Source: Rhodoligotrophos appendicifer (GTDB lineage: Bacteria; Pseudomonadota; Alphaproteobacteria; Rhizobiales; Im1). From it: DNA of 64,000 nucleotides. A program made the translations under genes and the position numbers. Shown here in pieces: positions 51,538 through 59,797 of this stretch (position 1 is the stretch's first letter; each line of letters starts with the position of its first letter). The DNA lies in the NCBI RefSeq assembly GCF_007474605.1, contig NZ_VHKL01000002.1:310001-374000 (forward strand), written 5' to 3'. The notes below the pieces were generated by a model, which saw nothing but the letters and a program-made list of their open reading frames with translations, was not told where the DNA came from and ran no database searches.

Positions 51538-52572
51538 ATGCGCTTTTCCCGAATGATCAACGTCGTCGGCGTCCATGCCTGCGGCGAGCTGAACGAGGTC
51601 ATCACCGGCGGCGTCCTGGATGTTCCGGGGCGAACGGTGTTCGAGAAGATGAAACATCTGGAGACCAAAGCCGACGCGCTGCGGCTGTTCCTGCTCAACG
51701 AGCCGCGGGGCCGGGTGACGCAATGCGTCAATCTCATCGTGCCAGCGACGGATCCCGATGCGGATTTCGGATTCATCATCATGGAATCCGAATATTACGT
51801 GCCCATGTCGGGATCGAACACGATCTGCACCGTCACGGCGATGCTCGAGACCGGCATGTTCCCGATGACGGAGCCCGTGACCGAGCTCACCCTGGAGGCG
51901 CCGGCCGGGCTCGTGCGGGTGACGGCGGAGTGCCGGGATGGCAAATGCCGCTCGGTGCGTTTCGTCAACGTCCCCAGCTTCGTCTTCGGGCTCGATTGCC
52001 CGGTCGATGTGCCGGGGCTCGGCACGATCAGCGTGGACGTCGCCTATGGCGGGATGATCTATGCCGTGGTCGACGCCGAAAGTCTCGGGTTCCAGATCGT
52101 CCCCTCGGAAGGGAGAGCCCTGGTGGAGCTCGGTGAGCGCATCAAGAAAGCTGCGGCCGAACAGGTTCCCGCGGTCCATCCGGAGAATAGCGAGATCCAC
52201 ACCATCAACCAGACCCTGTTCACGGGGCCGGTTGAGACGGTGGAGGGCGGGCTCGCCAGCCGCAACACGGTGGTCGTCTCGCCGGGTAGACTGGACCGCT
52301 CGCCCTGCGGCACCGGGACCTGCGCCCGGCTGGCAGTCATGAATGCGCGCGGACTGATCGAGCCCGGCCAAAAACTCTTCCACCGGTCCATCATCGGCAC
52401 CGAGTTCATCGGCGAAATCGTCGAGACCACCGACATGGCCGGAGCTCCTGCGATCCGGCCGGCGATCACGGGCTCCGGATGGATCACCGCGTTTCACCAA
52501 TATGTCCTCGATCCGAGCGACCCGTTTCCCACGGGCTTCAACCTGCCCGACGGCTACCCACCAACCCGCTGA
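51538..52572 (+). CDS. Proline racemase-family enzyme with Ser/Cys active site
   Basis: A 344-residue protein of the proline racemase superfamily (proline racemase, 4-hydroxyproline 2-epimerase, trans-3-hydroxyproline dehydratase). The first catalytic residue, Cys in canonical M-C-G-H, is Ser91 here (PMSGSNTIC). The second is kept as Cys257 (DRSPCGTGTC). The other family signatures are present (GGVLDVPGRTVFEK, SRNTVVVSPG, GTEFIGEIVE). Ser/Cys members exist in rhizobial genomes and are reported as epimerase or dehydratase; the reaction cannot be settled from sequence. ATG 51538 is chosen; GTG 51526 would add four residues. The AraC-type gene downstream may regulate it. Confidence 0.85.
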   Translation: MRFSRMINVVGVHACGELNEVITGGVLDVPGRTVFEKMKHLETKADALRLFLLNEPRGRVTQCVNLIVPATDPDADFGFIIMESEYYVPMSGSNTICTVTAMLETGMFPMTEPVTELTLEAPAGLVRVTAECRDGKCRSVRFVNVPSFVFGLDCPVDVPGLGTISVDVAYGGMIYAVVDAESLGFQIVPSEGRALVELGERIKKAAAEQVPAVHPENSEIHTINQTLFTGPVETVEGGLASRNTVVVSPGRLDRSPCGTGTCARLAVMNARGLIEPGQKLFHRSIIGTEFIGEIVETTDMAGAPAIRPAITGSGWITAFHQYVLDPSDPFPTGFNLPDGYPPTR

Positions 52573-52593
52573 CCGCCGCCTGAGCCGTGTCCC

Positions 52594-52609
52594 CTATACT
52601 TGTGTATAG
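52594..52609. promoter_or_regulatory. Palindrome between the proline racemase-family and AraC genes
   Basis: CTATAC-TTGT-GTATAG is a perfect 6-bp inverted repeat with a 4-base loop, extended by C-runs and G-runs (CCC/GGG) with one bulge. It is 22 bases after the racemase stop and 104 bases before the AraC start. It is either a weak terminator hairpin or an operator. Confidence 0.4.
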
Positions 52610-52712
52610 AGGGCGGTAGACCAAGCGATACCTCCACGAACCTCCTGTAGAATGGATGTTCCGGCACCGGCGGGTGAAGCTTTCTCTGCAATTTCCCCGA
52701 AGGAGTGCAGAG

Positions 52713-53561
52713 ATGCTTATAGAGCTCAGTTCCGCCCCCACCGATCTTGCCGCCGAATGGCAGCTCACCGTCAAGGCCGGCTCTGCGTCCTGGGCCGCGC
52801 ATGAGAGGGTGCCGGCGGACCCCTTGACGGTCCGGATGGACATCGACCATGTCCGTTTCGAATTCCTCGTGTCACCCGCCGGCTTCGGTCACGGGCATCC
52901 GGCCGGTGCCACCATGCTGGAACACCTGCGCACCGAAGACGGGACGACGATCCGCATCTGTCTCACCAGCAGTGCCCTGCTCGACCGCCTCAAGAACTTG
53001 CACCCGAGCGAAGGCGGCTTGATCGACCTCACCGCCCAATTTCACGACGAGACAGCAGAGCGCCTGGCCAGAACGCTGATCCGCATGGAGGAGGCGCAAG
53101 GCGAGTGGGATGCGCTGTTCGTCGAAGCGGCAAGCCTTGCGCTCGTGGCACGGGTCGTCGGTCTGCGTCAGGAAAGCGCCGACGGCGGCCGCCGGAAGCT
53201 CTGGCCGTTGCCAAAATGGCGGCTCAAGCGGGCTCTGGAGTTCATCGACGCCAATCTGTCCGAGCCGGTCGGAGCCGAGGACCTCGCTCAGTCGGCGGGG
53301 TTGACGCGCATGCATTTCGCCGCCCAGTTCAGGCTGGCCACCGGCCTCCGACCGCATGAATTCCTGCTGCGTCGCCGGATCGAGCGGGCGCAGGACATGA
53401 TGCGTAACTCCGAGGACAGTCTCGTCGAAATCGCCCTCAATGTCGGCTTCCAGACCCAGGCGCATTTCACGACGGTGTTCAAACGCTTCGTGGGGGAAAC
53501 TCCCTATCGCTGGCGCCGGCAGGATGCGGCTGACCTCTGCCGCAGGCGTTTTGCAGCCTAG
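52713..53561 (+). CDS. AraC family transcriptional regulator
   Basis: A 282-residue regulator with an unassigned N-terminal domain and a C-terminal AraC/XylS double HTH (about residues 180-275): RALEFIDANLSEPVGAEDLAQSAGLTRMHFAAQFRLATG and the second HTH with SLVEIALNVGFQTQAHFTTVFKRFVGETPYRWRR. ATG 52713 has AGGAG 7 bases upstream; the longer frame from 52656 is not needed. It follows the proline racemase-family gene and probably controls it or neighbouring uptake. A terminator hairpin lies 33 bases after the stop. Confidence 0.87.
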   Translation: MLIELSSAPTDLAAEWQLTVKAGSASWAAHERVPADPLTVRMDIDHVRFEFLVSPAGFGHGHPAGATMLEHLRTEDGTTIRICLTSSALLDRLKNLHPSEGGLIDLTAQFHDETAERLARTLIRMEEAQGEWDALFVEAASLALVARVVGLRQESADGGRRKLWPLPKWRLKRALEFIDANLSEPVGAEDLAQSAGLTRMHFAAQFRLATGLRPHEFLLRRRIERAQDMMRNSEDSLVEIALNVGFQTQAHFTTVFKRFVGETPYRWRRQDAADLCRRRFAA

Positions 53562-53593
53562 CGCGCTCGATCCGAGCCATACCCAGCAGCAGA

Positions 53594-53619
53594 AAAGGCG
53601 GTCCGAGCGGGCCGCCTTT
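53594..53619 (+). terminator. Rho-independent terminator after the AraC gene
   Basis: An 8-bp stem AAAGGCGG/CCGCCTTT with a 10-base loop. The U-run is TTT followed by CGTTT. It lies 33 bases after the stop at 53561. Confidence 0.65.
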
Positions 53620-53661
53620 CGTTTAGGTATGAAGCCTGAGGAGGAGAGCTTTCGCACTTCC

Positions 53662-53868
53662 TCAGGCATGGAGCCGACGGACTGCAGGATCGTCGTAAAC
53701 CCACTGGCTCGGGACGGGAGCCTTCGACTGATCTTGCAACTGCGTGCGCAAACGCGAGTTTGGGTTTTCAAGGGCCGGCAGGTCCGGACCAGAATAGGTC
53801 GCCATTGGGAGGAAGGCTGCGGAAAGCAGTCCAAGGCCGGCGATCAGGGCTGCGAGGGGTCGGCTCAT
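53662..53868 (-). CDS. Small exported hypothetical protein
   Basis: A 68-residue protein with a signal peptide (LAALIAGLGLLSAAFLPMA) and a short mature part with an Asn/Arg/Gln-rich helix and the end PSQWVYDDPAVRRLHA. There is no Cys lipobox, so it is secreted or anchored by the uncleaved signal. GGGAG lies 6 bases before ATG 53868. No family is recognised. The gene stands alone, converging on the AraC gene. Confidence 0.6.
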   Translation of the reverse strand: MSRPLAALIAGLGLLSAAFLPMATYSGPDLPALENPNSRLRTQLQDQSKAPVPSQWVYDDPAVRRLHA

Positions 53869-54019
53869 GATGTTCTCCCGTCTCATATGTCCGGACATTC
53901 CGGGTTTCATCGACAGGGTCAGAGTGAGCCTTGCGGCCGGTTTCAGCCATTGTACGCCAGGGTGATCAGATGAGCTCTGAGTACAGGTGACCTAAATCAA
54001 AGTATAGGAGAGACAGGCC

Positions 54020-54403
54020 TCACAGCGATCCAGTAGAGGCCGAAAGCGCCGCGTGCATTTCCGAGATCAGGATCTCGTCATCCACGGGCTTGCTGAGAAA
54101 GCAATGGGCTCCCGCCTTCAAGGCCTTGGAGCGGGTCGTCTCATCGAAATACGAACTCATGAAGATCATCGGGGGCTTTCCGCCCTCCCGATTCAGCTGC
54201 GCCTGCAGCTCCAAACCGCTGAGGCCCGGCATCTGGACGTCGACCACCATGCAGCCGACGGCGTCCCGATCGGCATCGGCCAGAAAGGCCTCGGCGGAAC
54301 AGAACAGCGCACTTCGATAGCCGAGCGACCGGATCAGATCGTCGAGGGCTTCGCGAATGGCATGATCGTCGTCCACGACGGCGATGAGCGGAACACGAGA
54401 CAC
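54020..54403 (-). CDS. Stand-alone response regulator receiver, FixJ-like
   Basis: A receiver domain of about 127 residues without an output domain. The acidic pocket is VVDDDHAIREAL, the phospho-Asp lies in MVVDVQMPGLSG, and the Lys in LSKPVDDE. It resembles the receiver of FixJ/NarL proteins (SGLELQAQL). The start is uncertain: GTG 54403 has AGAGGG 8 bases ahead, while GTG 54412 and TTG 54424 also keep the frame. It is downstream of the dctR-like gene but about 100 bases away, so it may have its own promoter. It could act as a phosphate sink or adaptor for the neighbouring kinase. Confidence 0.82.
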   Translation of the reverse strand: MSRVPLIAVVDDDHAIREALDDLIRSLGYRSALFCSAEAFLADADRDAVGCMVVDVQMPGLSGLELQAQLNREGGKPPMIFMSSYFDETTRSKALKAGAHCFLSKPVDDEILISEMHAALSASTGSL

Positions 54404-54472
54404 GGCCGGCACCCTCTTGGTCAAACTCCAGACTTCAACCCATTATGTGCGGCGTAATCTAAAAGAATGATA

Positions 54473-54483
54473 CCATACGTAGG
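54473..54483. promoter_or_regulatory. TACGTA palindrome upstream of the receiver gene
   Basis: CCATACGTAGG is an almost symmetric site with a TACGTA core, 70-80 bases before the receiver GTG and 23 bases past the dctR-like stop. LuxR/FixJ-type regulators often bind such short dyads. The assignment is tentative. Confidence 0.25.
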
Positions 54484-54505
54484 TTTAGGCGGGCAGGACA
54501 TGAGG

Positions 54506-55141
54506 TCAGGTCGGCTCGAGCAGCGTCACCTTGCGCACCAGGTCCGCCACGGAGCGAACCTGCATCTTGCGCATGACATTGCCGCGGTGCAGCTTGACTG
54601 TGATCTCGCTGATACCGAGCTCGCCTGCGATCTGCTTGTTCATCAAGCCGCGAACAACGGCGGCCATGACATCCTTCTCCCGCGCCGTGAGAGTATCGGC
54701 CAATAGTTTCGCCTGCTCCGCCGCCTGCATCTCGAGGCGACGCGCAACATCCTTGTCGATGGCTGCCGCCACTGCGTCCAGCATGTCCTGGTCGCGAAAG
54801 GGCTTGGTGAGAAAATCGGATGCGCCAGCCTTCATCGCCCGAACCGTCATGGGGATATCGCCGTGGCCGGTCATGAACACGATGGGCATCCGGTTGCCCT
54901 GTTTCGTGAGCTGCGCCTGCAGATCCAAGCCGCTGCCGCCGGGCAGGCGCACATCCAGCACGATGCAGCCGGGCCGGTCGGGCACCTTGGCGTCCAACAT
55001 CTCCCGGGTCGAGGCAAAGCACATGGCATCCGTTCCCACCGATTTCAGCAGATCGCACAGCGCTTCGCGAATGGCTTCGTCATCGTCGACCACCAGAACG
55101 ATCGGCTCTCGCGACTTTGCGGCTGAGATGGGTTGCTGCAT
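54506..55141 (-). CDS. FixJ/NarL-family response regulator, DctR-like
   Basis: A 211-residue regulator: receiver (VVDDDEAIREAL; phospho-Asp D63 in IVLDVRLPGG; MTGHGDIPMTVRAMKAGASDFLTKPF) and a C-terminal LuxR-type HTH (LTAREKDVMAAVVRGLMNKQIAGELGISEITVKLHR). Receiver and HTH match the FixJ/StyR class. It is 12 bases downstream of the sensor kinase gene, and the pair is divergent from TRAP transporter genes. This layout is that of dctSR and dctPQM in Rhodobacter capsulatus. The symbol is not assigned because the TRAP substrate is not known. Confidence 0.88.
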   Translation of the reverse strand: MQQPISAAKSREPIVLVVDDDEAIREALCDLLKSVGTDAMCFASTREMLDAKVPDRPGCIVLDVRLPGGSGLDLQAQLTKQGNRMPIVFMTGHGDIPMTVRAMKAGASDFLTKPFRDQDMLDAVAAAIDKDVARRLEMQAAEQAKLLADTLTAREKDVMAAVVRGLMNKQIAGELGISEITVKLHRGNVMRKMQVRSVADLVRKVTLLEPT

Positions 55142-55153
55142 TGATGAGCCCGG

Positions 55154-56713
55154 CTAAGAGATGGGAATCGTAAATTCGAAGACAGCACCGCCATCCTGAT
55201 CATTTCGCGCTGAAAGTCGACCGCCGAGACCCTCGATGGTCGAGCGGCAGATCGCCAAGCCCATGCCCATGCCTCCGCTCTTGGTCGTGAAGAAGGGATC
55301 AAACAGGCGCGCAAGGCTCTCCTCGGCGATGCCCGTGCCGCGATCACGAATGGACACGGCGATGTCATCGGCCTCTTCGCGCGCGACGGTGATCGTCAAG
55401 AGCCGCGCTCCCCGCGTCTCCGCCATCGCCTGCAGGCCATTGTTCATCAGGTTGAGGAGCACCTGCTGGAGATTGGTCCGGTTGACGTGGATGGAGGGAA
55501 TGCCGGGGGCGACATTGGTCACCACCCGTGCTTCGACCATGGCGATCTCCCGATCGAGGAGAGCCACCGTATCCTCAATGAGGGTCGCCAAGTCGACCGG
55601 TTCATCCTCGGGCAGTCCTCTGACCACTTGGCTTCGCGTGTGTTGAACGATCTCGCTGGCACGCTTGGCATCGCGCACGATGCGCTCGCCCGCATTGATG
55701 GCGGCCGTGATGTCCGGTGGCTCGCGGCGCAGCCAGCGCAGGCAGGTCTGGGCATTCATGACGAGGGCCCCCAATGGCTGGTTGAGCTCGTGGGCGATGG
55801 AGGCCGACAGGGCGCCCAGAGTGGCCGCTCGGGATGCCCGGGCAAGTTCGGACTGCGCCGCCATCAACGCCTCGCGCGTCTGCTCCCGCTGGGTGATATC
55901 GGCAATTCCCGCCACGATCCGGTCGAAGCCTCCCGGATCATCGGGAAAGGTCATGCCCAGTAGGACGGTGAGGGGAGTTCCGTCGTGACGCAGAAGCCTT
56001 CCCGTGCCCTCAAATTGATTGGCGCCGCGATAGATCGCGTCCAGAACGCCCAGCAGCGCGGGATCGTCAGGGTTCACATAGCGTTCGAGACTGCCAATGA
56101 TGTCGGCCCGTGACGGCGCATCGAGGAGTTCGACCGTCGCGTCATTCACATCAAGCGTGACGATGTCACGGAGGAGCTGTCGCGCAACGTCAGGATGGTG
56201 CTCCAGGTGACCCCGAAGATCGTCCACGCCCGCTCCACGAAGCTCGTCCAGTCTCACCATCACCTTGCTGAAGTCTTGTTCCCACAGCGAAAAGCGGGTC
56301 TGTTCGAACATTGAGCGGTAGCGGCTCTCGCTCCGGCTCAACGCCGCGTGGGACTGGATCAGAAGCTGCCTTGCGCTGTCGTTCTGCAGCAGCAGGCCGG
56401 CGGTGATGACGATCGCAGCGATGGCGACGGCACAGCGCAGCAGGGTGGAGGTGTCCGCGTCGAGGCCGTGGGCGATCAGGAACGACAGAAAGGTCAGGCC
56501 GCAGCAGATGCTCGCCAGCACGATGATGCCCCGGCGGGAGAGCGCCGGACCGGCCAGCAACAGCACCAGCACATAAAGAACCGCAATGGCGCTGCGGATA
56601 TCGGTAAACGTATCCACGGAGAAAACGCCCAGAGCCAGAACGGGCGCTGCCCAATGGATGCCCCATCGATGCGAGGCGCCAGAGGCGAGTAAGCGGAAAC
56701 CACCGTGGGTCAT
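55154..56713 (-). CDS. Membrane-bound PAS sensor histidine kinase, DctS-like
   Basis: A 519-residue kinase. The N-terminus has about five hydrophobic segments (HWAAPVLALGVFSVDTFTDIR, SAIAVLYVLVLLLAGPAL, GIIVLASICCGLTFLSFLI, CAVAIAAIVITAGLLL) without a large periplasmic loop. A PAS region with the tail PGGFDRIVAGIADITQRE follows, then the kinase core (SIAHELNQPLGALVMNAQTC; NNGLQAMAE; RDRGTGI; GGMGMGLAICRSTIEGLGG). The N-Q-P-L-G after the His is typical of FixL/DctS-type kinases. ATG 56713 is preferred; the frame runs further upstream but enters the divergent promoter region. Confidence 0.85.
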   Translation of the reverse strand: MTHGGFRLLASGASHRWGIHWAAPVLALGVFSVDTFTDIRSAIAVLYVLVLLLAGPALSRRGIIVLASICCGLTFLSFLIAHGLDADTSTLLRCAVAIAAIVITAGLLLQNDSARQLLIQSHAALSRSESRYRSMFEQTRFSLWEQDFSKVMVRLDELRGAGVDDLRGHLEHHPDVARQLLRDIVTLDVNDATVELLDAPSRADIIGSLERYVNPDDPALLGVLDAIYRGANQFEGTGRLLRHDGTPLTVLLGMTFPDDPGGFDRIVAGIADITQREQTREALMAAQSELARASRAATLGALSASIAHELNQPLGALVMNAQTCLRWLRREPPDITAAINAGERIVRDAKRASEIVQHTRSQVVRGLPEDEPVDLATLIEDTVALLDREIAMVEARVVTNVAPGIPSIHVNRTNLQQVLLNLMNNGLQAMAETRGARLLTITVAREEADDIAVSIRDRGTGIAEESLARLFDPFFTTKSGGMGMGLAICRSTIEGLGGRLSARNDQDGGAVFEFTIPIS

Positions 56714-56747
56714 GACTCTGTCAGGTGCCGAGCTGCCACATGGTGCA

Positions 56748-56765
56748 GCAACTAGCCCAAGTTGC
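56748..56765. promoter_or_regulatory. Inverted repeat between the kinase and dctP-like genes
   Basis: GCAACT-AGCCCA-AGTTGC is a perfect 6-bp inverted repeat with a 6-base spacer. It lies 35 bases before the kinase ATG and 166 bases before dctP, inside the 217-bp divergent region. It is a candidate site for the FixJ-type regulator. Confidence 0.45.
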
Positions 56766-56930
56766 GGCCGTTGGCCAGTTAGCGAAAAGTCGTCCAGCGC
56801 AGAGCCTCGGGCGATGCAGTCAAACGAAAGTAGCATTGGAAGGCCGGACTGGAATGGCGAGGGTAAATCAGGGTAAGCTTCGTCACCCATGGCGAGGGCA
56901 GGACAAAAGCAACATGAGGGAGCCGTCTCG

Positions 56931-57905
56931 ATGAAATTCCTGAACAGAGTGGCAATGGCAGCCGCATTGGCGACCACTTCGGCAACAGCGGCGCTGGCGG
57001 AGACGTGGGACATGCCCATGGCCTATCCCGCCACCAACTTCCATTCGGAGAACGCCGTCGCGTTTGCCGCCTGCGTGAAGGATGCTTCGGGCGGCAAGAT
57101 CGAGATCGTCACCCATCCCAATGGCGCCCTGTTCAGCGGCAATGACATCAAGCGCGCGGTGCAGACGGGGCAGGCGCCCATCGGCGAGCGGCTGCTCTCG
57201 GCCCATGCCAATGAGAACCCTCTCTACGGCATCGACAGCATTCCGTTCCTGGCGACCTCCTTCGAGGCCTCGGACAAGCTTTGGGCGGCTGCCAGCGAGA
57301 AGCTGAAGGCGGCGTTGGAGAAGGACAATCTGGTCTATGTCTACGCCGTGCCGTGGCCGGCTCAGGGGCTCTTCACCAAGAAAGATGTGGGTTCGGTCGC
57401 CGATCTAAAGGGGGTCAAGTTCCGCGCCTATAACGCCGCGACGGCCCGGATCGCCGATCTCGCCGGCATGGCGCCGGTGCAGATCGAAGCGGCCGAGCTG
57501 AGCCAGGCCCTCGCCACCGGAGTCGTCGAGAGCTTCATTTCCTCAGGAGCGACCGGCGTTGATTCGAAGGTCTGGGAGCAGCTGACCCATTTCTATGACG
57601 TGCAGGCCTGGGTGCCGCGCAATGTGGTTTTCGTCAACAAGGACGCCTGGGACGGCCTTGACGATGCCGGCAAGGCGGCGCTGACCTCCTGCGGGGAAAA
57701 GGCCGCCGCCAGCGGGCTGGCAAAGGTCAAGGAGTTGACCGGAGTCTATCTGAAGACACTGGCCGACAACGGCATGAAGGTCGCTCCCGCCGGCGAGCCA
57801 CTGGCTGGCGAGCTGAAGGGCTTCGGCCAGACCATGACCGAGGAATGGCTCGCCAAGGCCGGCGACGACGGCAAGGTGATCATCGAGGCCTATCGCGCCA
57901 ATTAA
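56931..57905 (+). CDS. dctP: TRAP transporter solute-binding protein (DctP family)
   Basis: A 324-residue periplasmic binding protein with a signal peptide (FLNRVAMAAALATTSATAALA). The TRAP hallmark is GVKFRAYNAATARIADLAGM near residue 160, whose Arg makes the salt bridge with the ligand carboxylate, followed by ALATGVVESFISSGATG. It belongs to a branch with diverse carboxylate ligands, so C4-dicarboxylate is not certain. ATG 56931 has GAGGGAG 8 bases upstream. It is the first gene of the dctPQM-like operon, divergent from a kinase-regulator pair. Confidence 0.9.
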   Translation: MKFLNRVAMAAALATTSATAALAETWDMPMAYPATNFHSENAVAFAACVKDASGGKIEIVTHPNGALFSGNDIKRAVQTGQAPIGERLLSAHANENPLYGIDSIPFLATSFEASDKLWAAASEKLKAALEKDNLVYVYAVPWPAQGLFTKKDVGSVADLKGVKFRAYNAATARIADLAGMAPVQIEAAELSQALATGVVESFISSGATGVDSKVWEQLTHFYDVQAWVPRNVVFVNKDAWDGLDDAGKAALTSCGEKAAASGLAKVKELTGVYLKTLADNGMKVAPAGEPLAGELKGFGQTMTEEWLAKAGDDGKVIIEAYRAN

Positions 57906-57953
57906 AGGCGAAGGCGTGAACGCGCACCGCCCCCATGACTGCGAGCGCCCCTC

Positions 57954-58469
57954 ATGATCCGGCGCGGCCTCAATGCCCTCTATGACAGCGCGGCGGTCCT
58001 CGCCGCGCTGTGCCTCCTTGCCATCCTCGTGGTCATCTCAGCGCAGGTGGTCGCGCGTTGGGCCGGCATTCCCTTCAACGGCTCCAGCGAATATGCCGGC
58101 TATTTCATGGCGTCGGCCTCTTTCCTCGCCTTCGCGCATGCCCTGAACCGAGGGGCCCATATCCGGGTCGGATTGCTGCTCAATGCCCTGGGCGCCCGGC
58201 GTTTCTGGGGTGAGCTCGGCTGCCTGATCGTCGCCTCTGCGGCGGCCTCCTTTCTCGCCTGGTATGCGGTCAAGCTCGTCTACTGGTCCTTCAGGCTGAA
58301 GGATGTGAGCCAAGGCCAGGACATGACGCCGCTATGGATCGCGCAGGCGCCGATGGCCGTGGGCGCCGTGATCCTGGCGCTCTGCGTCATCGACAATCTC
58401 GTCAGCCTCGTCGTCTCGGGCCGCGACAATATCCGCGAGGATAGCGTCGAACAGAGCCACGCGGAGTAG
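57954..58469 (+). CDS. dctQ: TRAP transporter small permease (DctQ family)
   Basis: A 171-residue four-helix membrane protein. Helix 1 is AVLAALCLLAILVVISAQVVARW, and helix 2 lies near GYFMASASFLAFAHALNRGAHIRV, a standard DctQ pattern. Together with DctM it forms the membrane part of a sodium-driven TRAP carrier. It starts 48 bases after dctP, and its stop is 3 bases before the dctM start. Confidence 0.9.
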   Translation: MIRRGLNALYDSAAVLAALCLLAILVVISAQVVARWAGIPFNGSSEYAGYFMASASFLAFAHALNRGAHIRVGLLLNALGARRFWGELGCLIVASAAASFLAWYAVKLVYWSFRLKDVSQGQDMTPLWIAQAPMAVGAVILALCVIDNLVSLVVSGRDNIREDSVEQSHAE

Positions 58470-58472
58470 GCG

Positions 58473-59780
58473 ATGGAGCCCTTCTTCGCCATCGGACTGT
58501 TCCTCCTGGTGCTCTTCGTCCTGCTCGGGTCGGGCGTGTGGATCGGCTTTGCCCTGCTCGGCGTGGCCTATGTGGGCATGGAAATGTTCACGGGCCGACC
58601 GACCGGAGACGCCATGATGACGGTGATCTGGCGAGCGGCCTCGTCCTGGTCGCTCACGGCCCTCCCCATGTTCATCTGGATGGGGGAAATCCTCTACCGG
58701 ACGCGGCTGTCGGAGGACATGTTCAAGGGGCTCGCCCCGTGGATGGGACGGTTGCCCGGTGGGCTACTTCATACCAATGTGGCGGGCTGCACGATCTTCG
58801 CTGCGGTGTCCGGCTCCTCGGCCGCGACCCTGACCACGGTCGGCAAGATGACGATCCCGGAGCTGCGCCGCCGCAATTACCCGGAGCAGCTGACAATCGG
58901 CACTCTGGCAGGCTCGGCAACGCTGGGGTTGATGATCCCGCCTTCCCTGACCCTGATCGTCTATGGCGTGGCCATCAACGAATCCATCACCAAGCTCTTC
59001 ATCGCCGGCATCGTGCCGGGGCTCGTGCTCGCCGCCGCCTTCGCCGGCTACGTGGTCGCCATGTCGAAGCTCTCCAAGAGCTACAATCCCGACATCGAGC
59101 CGGCGGTGCCGTTCCTGGAGAAGGTCAAACGATCGCGCTTCCTGGTGCCCGTTCTGCTGTTGATCGTCGTCGTCATCGGCTCGATGTATCTCGGCCTTGC
59201 CACCGCCACCGAGGCTGCCGCCATCGGCGTCATCGGCGCGCTGGTGCTGGCTGCCGCGCAAGGCACACTGACCTGGCAGACATTCACCGAAAGCCTGATG
59301 GGGGCGACCCGAACCTCAGCCATGATCGCCTTCATCCTGGCCGGTGCCGCGTTCCTGTCCCTGTCGATGGGATTCACCGGCCTGCCGCGGGCGCTTGCCG
59401 AATGGATCGGGGCGCTGCAGCTCAGTCGCTTCGAACTGCTGATGGTGCTGCTCGTCTTCTACATCATTCTCGGCTGCTTCCTGGACGGCATCTCGGTGGT
59501 CGTGCTGACGATCGCCATCGTGGAGCCGATGATCCGGCAGGCGGGCATCGACATCATCTGGTTCGGCATCTTCATCGTCGTGGTGGTGGAGATGGCGCAG
59601 ATCACGCCGCCCATCGGCTTCAACCTCTTCGTGCTGCAGGGCATGACGAAGCATTCCATGAGCTATATCGCCCGGGCGGCGCTGCCGATGTTCGCGATCA
59701 TGCTGCTGATGGTGTTCGTCCTCATCGCCGTGCCCGAACTCGCCACCTGGCTGCCGGAGAACATGCGACAGATCCGCTGA
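58473..59780 (+). CDS. dctM: TRAP transporter large permease (DctM family)
   Basis: A 435-residue permease with about twelve helices. Family landmarks are LPMFIWMGEILYRT, GRLPGGLLHTNVAGCTIFAAVSGSSAATLTTVG, and GSATLGLMIPPSLTLIVYG, and near the C-terminus EMAQITPPIGFNLFVLQG. These match the inverted repeats of DctM with its Na and substrate-gating sites. Length is normal. It is the last gene of the operon, converging on a small frameshifted gene 17 bases downstream. Confidence 0.92.
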   Translation: MEPFFAIGLFLLVLFVLLGSGVWIGFALLGVAYVGMEMFTGRPTGDAMMTVIWRAASSWSLTALPMFIWMGEILYRTRLSEDMFKGLAPWMGRLPGGLLHTNVAGCTIFAAVSGSSAATLTTVGKMTIPELRRRNYPEQLTIGTLAGSATLGLMIPPSLTLIVYGVAINESITKLFIAGIVPGLVLAAAFAGYVVAMSKLSKSYNPDIEPAVPFLEKVKRSRFLVPVLLLIVVVIGSMYLGLATATEAAAIGVIGALVLAAAQGTLTWQTFTESLMGATRTSAMIAFILAGAAFLSLSMGFTGLPRALAEWIGALQLSRFELLMVLLVFYIILGCFLDGISVVVLTIAIVEPMIRQAGIDIIWFGIFIVVVVEMAQITPPIGFNLFVLQGMTKHSMSYIARAALPMFAIMLLMVFVLIAVPELATWLPENMRQIR

Positions 59781-59797
59781 GTGACGGTTGCGCAGCC

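Noticed and set aside
53987-54000. GTGACCTAAATCAA as a further FixK box
   Set aside because: Only one half-site matches, and it is not upstream of any start at a sensible distance.
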